Source of the DNA: an uncultured Bacteroidales bacterium
GTDB lineage: Bacteria; Bacteroidota; Bacteroidia; Bacteroidales; Porphyromonadaceae
Assembly: GCA_902489445.1 (NCBI GenBank)
Contig: CABTZX010000008.1
Span: 1 to 57,975 of the forward strand
Direction: 5' to 3'
DNA: 57,975 nucleotides
Each line of letters opens with the position of its first letter. Within the stretch, counting starts at the first letter, position 1. Positions 26,761-34,631 of this stretch are shown piece after piece. Position numbers and translations under genes: made by a program. A model generated the notes under the pieces. That model did no database searches. It saw only the letters and a list, made by a program, of their open reading frames with translations, and was not told where the DNA came from.

Positions 26761-27973
26761 TATATCTAATCAGTTGACTTTGACTTCTTGCTATTGCAAA
26801 AACAAACCACATCAAAGAGTAGCCCAAGATGCCCCCTGACTTCAGAATGAACAGAAGCATAACTAAAAACAAAGCTAAACTCATAGGGCTTTTGGTTCTC
26901 ACCTTTATCACCGAAGAAAAGAGGGAAAGATAAAAAATCAAAAACAGAGAGATCCCAATTAATCCTCCACTTGCAAGCAAAAAAAGGAACAAATTGTGAG
27001 CATCGCGATTTTCACCATATCGACTCATCATTTCGTATGTGAACCCACTTTGTCCGACACCTATAATCGGGTTGTCTAAGAATATCGAGAATGTTTGACT
27101 CCACAAATGTTCTCTTCCACTATCTCCAGACTCAAAGAGAGTAAGTAGTCGTTCCAATCCACTAGCCTCCGTTATATTACTCTCTCCATAGAAACTAACA
27201 AATCCAATCAGCCCAACTAAAATTAAAAGGGAGTATAAGGTCTTACTTGAAATAGTAAGTTTAGAGGCGAATAGAAATATCATAAATGCTATAGACAACA
27301 TAAGAAGAGCTCCTCGAGATCCTGAAAGGTAGATAACGATCAATTGTGAAGGCAATAGCAATAATGAGACTAGTCGAAACTTTTGGCTAACTGTGGGCAA
27401 CAGAAAAAGTGTTATAACAACACTTATCACCATACGAGCACTATAGGAGTTTGGATTTTCTCCAAGGAAGAAATATCGACCAGAAGAGACAGGAGCCAAA
27501 GATGATCCTATAAGTGTCAGATAAATGATAGAAGTTAACCCAGAAGCTATAACGTAGGTAATTAGCACCCTGCTTTGTAGTTGAGGGTACTCTTTCAGCA
27601 CACCAACCGCAGAGACATAAAAAAGAATCGCTCCTAAGAAACCCCAATTAAATGGTATATTGACTGGTGGTATCGGATAAATAAGACTTGAGAAGAGAAG
27701 AATTAGCCATAGGAAAACCAATGCAATAAAAGCCTTTTTCTCCTGGACGATGTATTGACTTAAACGACCCATACAGACGACAACTAGAAGAAAAAATGCT
27801 GTCAGATAAGATGTAATACTTACATATTCCTCTAGACGCTCACTTTTTAGCAATACACTAGGCTTATAAAATAGTAGAAAGAGAGGTCCTGTCATAACGG
27901 ATATCGTTATTAACAGCAGTGGGAGAGCTAAAAGCGACTCACGTAACATGGCTTTTCTTTTGGCTATCTCCAT
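26738..27973 (-). CDS. O-antigen polymerase/ligase-like membrane protein (Wzy type)
   Basis: This is a 411-residue protein with about 11-12 hydrophobic helices and a periplasmic loop between about 265 and 305 that carries SGDSGREHLWSQTFSIF, DNPIIGVGQSGF and NRDAHNLFLFLLASGG. That loop pattern (GREHLW... NPIIGVG... AHN) is characteristic of the O-antigen ligase/polymerase family. Next to a flippase and a priming transferase, a Wzy polymerase is more likely than a WaaL ligase, but sequence alone does not separate them. It overlaps the GT4 gene by 23 bases and the flippase gene by 10. Confidence 0.85.
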   Translation of the reverse strand: MEIAKRKAMLRESLLALPLLLITISVMTGPLFLLFYKPSVLLKSERLEEYVSITSYLTAFFLLVVVCMGRLSQYIVQEKKAFIALVFLWLILLFSSLIYPIPPVNIPFNWGFLGAILFYVSAVGVLKEYPQLQSRVLITYVIASGLTSIIYLTLIGSSLAPVSSGRYFFLGENPNSYSARMVISVVITLFLLPTVSQKFRLVSLLLLPSQLIVIYLSGSRGALLMLSIAFMIFLFASKLTISSKTLYSLLILVGLIGFVSFYGESNITEASGLERLLTLFESGDSGREHLWSQTFSIFLDNPIIGVGQSGFTYEMMSRYGENRDAHNLFLFLLASGGLIGISLFLIFYLSLFSSVIKVRTKSPMSLALFLVMLLFILKSGGILGYSLMWFVFAIARSQSQLIRYNENIDAI

Positions 27974-29220
27974 ATTATGGCTCTACGTTTCCAAAGGTTA
28001 GCTAAATTCAGAAAGTTCCAAAAGCTTCCTTTTATCGGAAGGCAAATGGCTATTCCACAAACCCAAAAAGAAATACTTGTTGCAATAGCAGCACCTAATA
28101 ATCCATATTGAGCTATGAGAATGAGATTAAGTAGCACATTTGTAATAATCCCCAATGCTGTCGCTATGTAGACATACTTCCAAGTGTTTTGGGCTGCATG
28201 CCATCGACTAAAAAGCTTATAGTAAACCATGCCTTGATTTCCGACTAAGAGTATAAGAATTGGCACAAAAGCCTGTTGATAAACCTCTTCGTACAAGATT
28301 GACAAAATCCATCTTCCTAATAGCCAAAAGAGCAAAAAAGCTAGCGTGTTTAAGAGAAACACTAATTGAGCATGAGTGTACATACTCTTCAGAGCTTCTT
28401 TTTTCTTTTCTTCATCAGTTGCTTTGATGAAGATAGGATATAGTATATTTCCAGAGGAGTCTGGTAACACCCAAACCATTTTAGATATAGAGCTAGCAAC
28501 AAAAAAGTAGGCAACATAAGTATAATCTCCTATCCACGAAACCATATAAATAGATATAGCATATAAAGATAATGAGAGTAGCCGATTTAGAATGCTTTTT
28601 GCTCCGTATGAGAAGTAGTTTCTATAATTCAACCTATCCCTAGAAGGAAACGAGATTCTATTCCCATTAAAGAAGTAGATGAGGTAGAACAACATTGTCG
28701 ATGCTGCCATTGAGATGGTGTAGAAAATAAGAGATGTGTCTATTCCTATGCTACGTACGGAGTAGTATAGAAAAAAGAAAACAGCTAGAAGCAATAAGGG
28801 TCTAAAGACAACCATAAAGTTGAACATTCGAAACCTCTGTTCAAATTGATAATTCGCTCGTACAACCTCATTCAGAGAAAAACAGAACACAGTGAACAGC
28901 AAGGTGAGCAGATACAACCATTTTGAGACAAAAAGCAATGACACAATAATCATCACAACTAAAATCGAGGTGTACATAACTAAATTGAACCCCATACTTT
29001 CTGATATTCTTATATCATGACGAGTAAAGAATATCATAGACGCATTCAGCCCCAAAGTGAAGAAGATACTAACGTATCCAATATCGGTAAGCCATCTCGC
29101 CATCATTCCATACTCATCTGTCGTCAAAAGATGAGATAGAATAACAGTTAGAAAATAGGTTGCTATAGTACTAATAAGCCCACCTAATGCTACTGATGAG
29201 AAGTTCCTAATCATCTTCAA
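27964..29220 (-). CDS. Polysaccharide flippase (Wzx type), cassette copy
   Basis: This 418-residue protein has about 12-14 membrane helices of the MATE-like flippase superfamily; it moves undecaprenyl-linked repeat units across the inner membrane. The N-terminus (RNFSSVALGGLISTIATYFLTVILSHLLTTDEYG) is typical of Wzx. It is AT-rich like its neighbours and overlaps the genes on both sides (10 and 14 bases). A second, GC-richer flippase gene lies at 35740-37032, so the locus holds two. Confidence 0.88.
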   Translation of the reverse strand: MKMIRNFSSVALGGLISTIATYFLTVILSHLLTTDEYGMMARWLTDIGYVSIFFTLGLNASMIFFTRHDIRISESMGFNLVMYTSILVVMIIVSLLFVSKWLYLLTLLFTVFCFSLNEVVRANYQFEQRFRMFNFMVVFRPLLLLAVFFFLYYSVRSIGIDTSLIFYTISMAASTMLFYLIYFFNGNRISFPSRDRLNYRNYFSYGAKSILNRLLSLSLYAISIYMVSWIGDYTYVAYFFVASSISKMVWVLPDSSGNILYPIFIKATDEEKKKEALKSMYTHAQLVFLLNTLAFLLFWLLGRWILSILYEEVYQQAFVPILILLVGNQGMVYYKLFSRWHAAQNTWKYVYIATALGIITNVLLNLILIAQYGLLGAAIATSISFWVCGIAICLPIKGSFWNFLNLANLWKRRAIIWR

Positions 29221-29815
29221 AGTATCGGTGTACTGTATCTATGTCTCTCTTTATTATTTTTGCAGGATTCCCCCCCATAATACAATTAGGAGGACATGAC
29301 TTTGTAACCACCGCATTAGCGGCAATAATGGCTCCATCTCCAATTGTAACACCTTTGCAAATTCTTGCGTCACTACCAATCCACACATTTTTCCCTATGA
29401 TAATAGGGGCAGAATCAGAGTATTTCCACGTTCTTTTGGGGGTTTCCCAAGGAGATAGGTATAGTAGCCATCGATCTTTCGGATTAACCGGATGATTGTT
29501 ATTGTCTACAATTATAGTATTGCTAGCGATTCCAGACCCCTCCCCTATTTCCACATAGTTGGAACATAGAATTTGAGCACCAGAGCGTATTCGAGATCTT
29601 TTCTTAAAGACGATTTTACCTTGGTTTTGACTTTGAAGAGTACCATATATCCTACAACCATCTTCTATTGTGATATCAGAAGGTGTAGAGCCAGCAGAGG
29701 TTATAATCTTTGTTGATCTTGAGAAATCGACATCCCCCAGCATTAGGCACTTTCTTCTAAAGCGAATCTTTTTCAGATAGTAATGATATATTCCTCGTAT
29801 GAAGTTTTGAATCAT
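29207..29815 (-). CDS. Hexapeptide acetyltransferase (CatB/WbbJ-like)
   Basis: This 202-residue left-handed beta-helix transferase has hexapeptide turns from about 50 to 180 (ITIEDGCRIYG, IVFKKRSRIRSG, IEIGEGSGIASNTIIVDNNNHP) and the C-terminal set ICKGVTIGDGAIIAANAVVTKSCPPNCIMGGNPAKII, which closes the domain. The catalytic His is probably in DNNNHP. It is likely to add an acetyl group to a repeat-unit sugar. It is the first gene of the tight cassette that runs down to 22193. 220 bases separate it from the nuclease-like gene upstream. Confidence 0.88.
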   Translation of the reverse strand: MIQNFIRGIYHYYLKKIRFRRKCLMLGDVDFSRSTKIITSAGSTPSDITIEDGCRIYGTLQSQNQGKIVFKKRSRIRSGAQILCSNYVEIGEGSGIASNTIIVDNNNHPVNPKDRWLLYLSPWETPKRTWKYSDSAPIIIGKNVWIGSDARICKGVTIGDGAIIAANAVVTKSCPPNCIMGGNPAKIIKRDIDTVHRYFEDD

Positions 29816-30035
29816 ATTCTAGATTGTAACTATTGTGGAGTTGCTTATTGATATTTTCTTGGGAGATCATTGGGGGTGAAGTTTAGGAGTGAGTGTTGAT
29901 CAGAAGGGGAAGAAGGTGTCTAAAAAGTCGGTGGTGGTCATCTCTTTGTAGAGAGGAACTTTCTTTGAAGTGTATTGCACAAGCTCGCTACAAAGTAGCT
30001 CTTTTCTAAGTGATTCATCTACTAGATTCCTTCTC
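29816..30035. other. Gap between defence-like pair and glycan cassette
   Basis: No gene is seen. Two small hairpins occur (TCTCT-TTGT-AGAGA at 29941-29954 and GCTAC-AAA-GTAGC at 29987-29999), neither with a T-run on the minus strand. It may be a junction where the upstream pair was inserted. Confidence 0.4.
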
Positions 30036-30707
30036 TTATAGTTTATACTTTGACAAATTTTCTATGTTGAGTCTATTTGCAACTTGAGGTAGGTGTCGTT
30101 TACCTAGCTTGCCAAGCAATTTTTTGTTGGTTAGCTTTCGTATGGTTTGAGCCTGTCCAGCGATGCCCTGTATACGAGGAAAAGCTACTACAGCATACGT
30201 AAGCTTAGGGAATCTCTTTTTACAAGAAGTGCAAGAGTGAATATGCTTTTCGGTATCAAGAATTTGAGCAACCGCTTTATTGTATTTCTTTTGAATATTG
30301 GAATCGTATTCTTCTTGTTGGTGTTTATCTCTTAAAGGGTCACTATACTTTAACTCGACCAATAACACCCACTGTTTTGATTCTGTTTCAGAGGGATATA
30401 TTATTTGGTCGCACTGTTCGACATTCTGTCCAAAGGCATTTGGGGGAAGGTCCAGAAAGCAAAGGCTTTGACACCTTTTATTTTGTATTTCAAATGTATG
30501 TGCTTTTCGCTGATTGGTAAGCTGTGGTACTTGTCCCTTAGGGTAGGATTTACATCCTTTATCGGGAGCGACATTGGCTCTAAAGCAGTTCTTTTGGCTA
30601 TCCATATAAAATGCCCAATCAACAACGAAAAGCTGGTCATCAGCCCATTCTTTAACGGGAGCACTTTGTAGACAACAAATTATAGTCTTACTCATTGCCA
30701 TAATCAT
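30036..30707 (-). CDS. Putative PD-(D/E)XK nuclease-like partner protein
   Basis: This 223-residue cytoplasmic protein belongs to no family I can name. Its centre fits the PD-(D/E)XK nuclease core: Asp100 (CDQIIYP), then a hydrophobic strand WVLLVELK with Glu118-x-Lys120, and an upstream Glu73 in HTFEI. It has a C-x-x-C (HSCTSCKK, 159-162) and a strongly basic C-terminus (about 190-223). It overlaps the ATPase gene: possible ATGs lie at 30707, 30701 and 30695, the last giving the compact overlap ATGAGTAA. The pairing suggests the ATPase controls it. The PD-(D/E)XK call is pattern-based only. Confidence 0.6.
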   Translation of the reverse strand: MIMAMSKTIICCLQSAPVKEWADDQLFVVDWAFYMDSQKNCFRANVAPDKGCKSYPKGQVPQLTNQRKAHTFEIQNKRCQSLCFLDLPPNAFGQNVEQCDQIIYPSETESKQWVLLVELKYSDPLRDKHQQEEYDSNIQKKYNKAVAQILDTEKHIHSCTSCKKRFPKLTYAVVAFPRIQGIAGQAQTIRKLTNKKLLGKLGKRHLPQVANRLNIENLSKYKL

Positions 30708-31956
30708 CTGCTGCTAAGAGTGAATACAACTCAGCCATTTCATCTACTGAATATCCGAGCTGACTATTAAATTCGTTTTCTCCTAGGGCGTGGGTATCTG
30801 AGTCAATCAAAGGTGTAATGCCTCCCTCAGCAACTAGCCAAAGTGCTACTTCATCATCTGTAAAGTCTGAAGGAATATTTTGGGGAATTTGATTCTTGAC
30901 CTCTGCAGATACACGTGCAACTCGCCCAGCAACAAGGGCGTTGTCGAAAGCATATAGCACATATGGACTATGCGTGGTAATAACTAGAGAGCTATTGTTC
31001 TGTAGTCTATTGAGCAAGTGATAAATAAGAGTCCTTTGAGTTGCAGGATAAATGTTTTGCTCAGGCTCCTCAACTGTCAGGTGAGTTTTGGAATAAGCCC
31101 CATTATAGCCCACTGCTTTCCATAAACCATCTAGCGCTTGCGTGAAATCTGCGTCATCATTAGCACTTCGAGACATCTCATTAAGTACTCTAATGATAGG
31201 CATAAGCTCTTTTGGAGCCACATTCTCAAGGTTTTTCAATTCATGATAACTAAAAGGACGATCCTTCTTGTATATCTGCTCTAGCATTTCATCCGATACT
31301 AATAGCAGGGGCAGGATAGACTGTATACCACTAGAGCTATTCAACAACTCGATATCTATCGTTGATTTTCCGACACGAACATAATCTAGAGTTCCCTCTC
31401 GAAGAGTTCGGAACAAAAGCTTCATTCCCTCTACGTCTTGGACTTTGTAGCAACTCTTTAAGTTGTTGTATTGTCCCTTGCAAGCAAGCCAATCTTGTAA
31501 GAAACTGAACACATTATCGTATGCTTTATTGTACTCTTGTAGATTAGGAATAGAGGTAACAAAGTTTCGTTCTGCTGGTATGTACTGTATCTTTATGTTG
31601 TTGTAAAGAGACTCTGTTCCTTTAGTTGGAGTATATTTCGTATCAAATCTCAGTAGTTTTCCTCGCTTTCGTTGACAAGTGATAGTCAGCCATGGTGATT
31701 GATACTCTATACGACTACTATCCGTAAAGTAAGCATCAGAAAAGCGATGAAATGCAATGAGTTGATCCTTGAAATCCATTTCTCGCCCTGTTGTAATAAA
31801 TGCTTTTTCGCACCATAGTGCTTGGCTAATTATTTTAGCTATGGTACTCTTGCCACTTGCAGAAGCCCCAATGAAAACATTGACTCTCTTTAGATCATCA
31901 ATCTCAACCTTCTTTATAGGGCCCACGTTGTATATCTTGATATTAGTTTTATTCAT
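30688..31956 (-). CDS. ABC/OLD-like ATPase (AAA_15/21 type), candidate defence ATPase
   Basis: This is a 422-residue soluble ATPase with an SMC/ABC-type head. Walker A is GASASGKST (30-38), an IPAERNFV segment lies at 126-133, a signature-like SSSGIQSILPL at 207-217, Walker B TVEEPEQN at 294-301 with the catalytic Glu, and an H-switch TTHSPY at 327-332. There is no long coiled coil and no TOPRIM domain, so it is not a complete OLD nuclease. It is paired with a nuclease-like protein by gene overlap. Such ATPase + effector pairs (Septu, PARIS and relatives) protect against phage. It lies between tviB and the glycan cassette, in AT-rich DNA, with no obvious role in glycan synthesis. Confidence 0.8.
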   Translation of the reverse strand: MNKTNIKIYNVGPIKKVEIDDLKRVNVFIGASASGKSTIAKIISQALWCEKAFITTGREMDFKDQLIAFHRFSDAYFTDSSRIEYQSPWLTITCQRKRGKLLRFDTKYTPTKGTESLYNNIKIQYIPAERNFVTSIPNLQEYNKAYDNVFSFLQDWLACKGQYNNLKSCYKVQDVEGMKLLFRTLREGTLDYVRVGKSTIDIELLNSSSGIQSILPLLLVSDEMLEQIYKKDRPFSYHELKNLENVAPKELMPIIRVLNEMSRSANDDADFTQALDGLWKAVGYNGAYSKTHLTVEEPEQNIYPATQRTLIYHLLNRLQNNSSLVITTHSPYVLYAFDNALVAGRVARVSAEVKNQIPQNIPSDFTDDEVALWLVAEGGITPLIDSDTHALGENEFNSQLGYSVDEMAELYSLLAADDYGNE

Positions 31957-32009
31957 ACCTCTAGTCTTGCTTTATTACAACACACTGTGGTTGTTTTGAT
32001 TTGACGGTG

Positions 32010-33284
32010 TTACAGTCGTTGGTCGTAGGTGCCGGCGGGGAGGGCGGACTTTACGTCGTAGACAACCGCATTGGCAGCTTTCAGGGGAGCGAGGTCAAGT
32101 GCTTCATACTCTCTATGGGCAACAGCCAAGATAACGGCATCGTAGCTTGCTTGGGGGAGGGTATTGTGCACCTCTACGCCGTATTCGCGCCGAGCCACTT
32201 CGGAGTTGGCCCAGGGGTCGTGGATGGTAACGTTCACGTTGTAATCGCGCAGCGTTTTTACAATGTCGATCACTTTGGTATTACGTACATCGGGGCAGTT
32301 CTCTTTGAAAGTAAAGCCGAGAATAAGCACCTGAGCATTAAGCACCTGAATACCCTTTTTGAGCATCAGTTTGACCACTTGGTCCGCTACGTAGGCTCCC
32401 ATTCCGTCGTTCATGCGTCGTCCGGCGAGGATGATTTCGGGGTTATAGCCGTGCCGCTGTGCGCATTGCGCTAAGTAGTAGGGATCCACTCCGATGCAGT
32501 GTCCGCCCACGAGCCCCGGTTTGAAGGGCAAAAAGTTCCATTTAGTGCCGGCGGCCTCCAAAACTTCTTGCGTATCGATACCCATACGATGGAAAATCTT
32601 CGCCAGCTCATTGACAAAAGCTATATTGATATCGCGTTGGGAGTTTTCGATCACCTTAGCCGCTTCCGCTACTTTGATGCTGGGTGCCAGATGGGTGCCG
32701 GCGGTGATTACGGAGCTGTAGACGGCATTCACATACTTGCCGACTTCGGGCGTGGAGCCGGAGGTGACCTTTTTGATATGCTCTACGGTATGCTGTTTAT
32801 CACCGGGGTTAATGCGCTCGGGGCTATAGCCGGCATAAAAATCTTGATTGAGCTTAAGACCCGATACTTTCTCTACCACCGGAATGCATTCGTCTTCAGT
32901 TACGCCGGGATAGACGGTGCTTTCGTACACCACTACATCGCCGCGGGCAATTACCTTGCCGATGGTGGTGCTGGCTCCGATTAAGGGGGTCAGGTCGGGG
33001 GTATGATTTTCGTCTACGGGTGTGGGTACGGCAACTACATAAAAGTTGCAGTTGCGTATCTCTTCAAGGTCGGAAGTGCAACGGAACCCGTTGTTCAGAG
33101 CGGATTGCAGCAATTCGTCCGAAACTTCCAGTGTAGCATCGTGCCCCTCCATCAGAGCGGCCACCCGATGCGGATTCATATCAAACCCGATGGTGGGGTA
33201 TTTGGTGGAAAAAAGGCGTGCAAGGGGCAACCCTACATAGCCTAAGCCAATAACGGCTATCCGAGTGTTGTTAATGCTATTCAT
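32010..33284 (-). CDS. tviB: UDP-N-acetylglucosamine 6-dehydrogenase (TviB/WbpO type)
   Basis: It oxidises UDP-GlcNAc (or UDP-GalNAc) to the uronic acid using NAD+. The 424-residue protein has the Rossmann motif GLGYVGLPLA (13-22), VAVPTPVDENHTPDL (84-98), ESTVYPGVTE (121-130), AGYSPERINPGD (151-162) and the catalytic Cys263 in GLVGGHCIGVDPYY. These motifs match the TviB/WbpO group better than UDP-glucose dehydrogenases. The TviC-type epimerase gene is immediately upstream, giving UDP-GalNAcA as likely end product. Composition is core-like, in contrast to the AT-rich genes that follow. Confidence 0.88.
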   Translation of the reverse strand: MNSINNTRIAVIGLGYVGLPLARLFSTKYPTIGFDMNPHRVAALMEGHDATLEVSDELLQSALNNGFRCTSDLEEIRNCNFYVVAVPTPVDENHTPDLTPLIGASTTIGKVIARGDVVVYESTVYPGVTEDECIPVVEKVSGLKLNQDFYAGYSPERINPGDKQHTVEHIKKVTSGSTPEVGKYVNAVYSSVITAGTHLAPSIKVAEAAKVIENSQRDINIAFVNELAKIFHRMGIDTQEVLEAAGTKWNFLPFKPGLVGGHCIGVDPYYLAQCAQRHGYNPEIILAGRRMNDGMGAYVADQVVKLMLKKGIQVLNAQVLILGFTFKENCPDVRNTKVIDIVKTLRDYNVNVTIHDPWANSEVARREYGVEVHNTLPQASYDAVILAVAHREYEALDLAPLKAANAVVYDVKSALPAGTYDQRL

Positions 33285-33305
33285 ACTTTCACTATTTAAT
33301 TTGAT

Positions 33306-34286
33306 CTACAAGTTCTGTCGGTACCAGTCGCAAGCAATGGCGAGGCCCTCTTTTACGGAGTAGCGCGGTGCGTAGCCGAGCAGCTGCCGCGCCTTATCGA
33401 TGCATGCCAAGGAGTGCGGTATGTCGCCCACGCGGTTGGGTCCGTGGAGCGGTTCGATGGTGGCAACTTCAGGGTCGTGCTTCGCCAAGTTATCCTTCAA
33501 GTAGCCTACTAACTGATTGAGCGTAGTACGCTCACCAAAGGCTACATTGTATATTTGGTTTACCGCGTCCGGATTGGTGGTTTCTATGGCAAGGCGGTTT
33601 GCCTGTACCACGTTTTCCACAAAAGTAAAGTCGCGGCTGTAGGAGCCGTCGCCGTTGATTACCGGTTGTTGGTGCTCCATCAGTGCTTTAGTAAAAAGCG
33701 GTATCACGGCTGCGTATGCGCCGTGTGGATCCTGCTTGGGCCCGAACACGTTAAAGTAGCGCAACCCGATGTATTCAATTCCGTAAGTACGCGCAAAAAC
33801 ATCGGCATAAAGCTCATTCACGTACTTAGTTACCGCGTAGGGGCTGAGCGGGCGACCGATGTTCGGCTCCACCTTAGGTAGCGTAGTGCTATCCCCATAG
33901 GTGGAACTACTGGCGGCAAATACAAACCGCTTTACTTCGGCATCGCGTGCCGCAATCAGCATATTTAGGAAGCCCGATATATTGACCTCGTTGGTTGTGG
34001 CGGGATCTTTTACGGAGCGCGGAACCGAGCCGAGTGCCGCTTCGTGGAGTACGTAATCCGCTCCCTCACAAGCCTTGCGGCAATCCTCGGGGCGACGTAT
34101 ATCCCCACCTATAAAGAGGTAGTTCGGATGGGTAAGAAACTCCGCTATATTTTGTGGTTTGCCGGTAGCAAAGTTATCCAGGCAACGTACTTTGTAGCCT
34201 TGTTCCAAAAAGTGTTTGGTGAGGTTGGAGCCGATAAAGCCGGCCCCTCCGGTAATCAGGATGGTCTTGTTTGCGTATACAGTCAT
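33306..34286 (-). CDS. tviC: UDP-GlcNAc/GlcNAcA C4-epimerase (TviC/WbpP type)
   Basis: This extended SDR enzyme inverts C4 of UDP-GlcNAc or its uronic acid. The 326-residue protein has the NAD motif GGAGFIG (13-19), ASSSTYG with the catalytic Ser/Thr (125-131), YAVTK (Tyr150, Lys154) and the group-typical GLRYFNVFGPKQDPHGAYAAVIP and GDGSYSRDFTFVENV. With TviB it would make UDP-GalNAcA as in Vi antigen synthesis. It is the first gene after the promoters at 34311 and 34399 and is transcribed with tviB (21-base gap). Confidence 0.9.
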   Translation of the reverse strand: MTVYANKTILITGGAGFIGSNLTKHFLEQGYKVRCLDNFATGKPQNIAEFLTHPNYLFIGGDIRRPEDCRKACEGADYVLHEAALGSVPRSVKDPATTNEVNISGFLNMLIAARDAEVKRFVFAASSSTYGDSTTLPKVEPNIGRPLSPYAVTKYVNELYADVFARTYGIEYIGLRYFNVFGPKQDPHGAYAAVIPLFTKALMEHQQPVINGDGSYSRDFTFVENVVQANRLAIETTNPDAVNQIYNVAFGERTTLNQLVGYLKDNLAKHDPEVATIEPLHGPNRVGDIPHSLACIDKARQLLGYAPRYSVKEGLAIACDWYRQNL

Positions 34287-34310
34287 AATAATCTATTTGC
34301 CCAACGGTTG

Positions 34311-34318
34311 CAAAGGTA
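34311..34318 (-). promoter_or_regulatory. Proximal -7 box before tviC
   Basis: It reads TACCTTTG on the minus strand, 24 bases before the tviC start. No clear -33 element is found at the usual spacing. Confidence 0.5.
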
Positions 34319-34328
34319 ATCTATTTAC

Positions 34329-34388
34329 CCGAATGAAAGAGCAATGCAGCCGTCTGTTTGCGTTTCGTATAAAGGTCTGTTCATTCGG
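34329..34388 (-). repeat. Inverted repeat in tviC leader
   Basis: CCGAATGAA (34329-34337) and TTCATTCGG (34380-34388) are perfect 9-bp inverted arms separated by 42 bases. They lie between the two -7 boxes, so RNA from the distal promoter could fold here; it could also be a looped operator. Confidence 0.6.
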
Positions 34389-34398
34389 TATTGCGGTG

Positions 34399-34406
34399 CA
34401 AAGGTA
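34399..34406 (-). promoter_or_regulatory. Distal -7 box before tviC, next to 10-bp array
   Basis: It reads TACCTTTG followed by CACC on the minus strand. It is 17 bases downstream of the last 10-bp repeat unit, nearly the same geometry as the 5179 promoter, which also continues CACC. Confidence 0.55.
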
Positions 34407-34423
34407 GTACATCGTCCACGGCG

Positions 34424-34563
34424 GAATGTATCGAAACGTATCGAAACGTATTAAAGTGTATCGAAACGTATCGTAACGTATCGAAACGTATTAAAGTGTA
34501 TCGAAGTGTATCGTAATGTATCGAAACGTATTAAAGTGTATCGAAGTGTATCGTAATGTATCG
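34424..34563 (-). repeat. 10-bp tandem array upstream of tviC promoter
   Basis: About 14 units of 10 bp; on the plus strand TCGAAACGTA, TTAAAGTGTA, TCGAAGTGTA, TCGTAATGTA and close variants. The 40-bp blocks 34481-34520 and 34521-34560 are identical, a sign of recent duplication. Read on the minus strand the unit is CGATACGTTT-like, the same family as the array at 5081-5160. The rest of 34287-34631 carries the two promoter boxes and the inverted repeat. Confidence 0.9.
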
Positions 34564-34631
34564 GACGGAGGGGGGTAGTGTGCCGTGGAAATCCGTGCGT
34601 TAGGCGTGGTGCCGCCATAGGTTTGCGCCGG

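Noticed and set aside
30036..31956. Naming the pair Septu (PtuAB) or PARIS
   Set aside because: The partner shows no HNH or TOPRIM motif; only the ATPase-plus-effector layout is shared.
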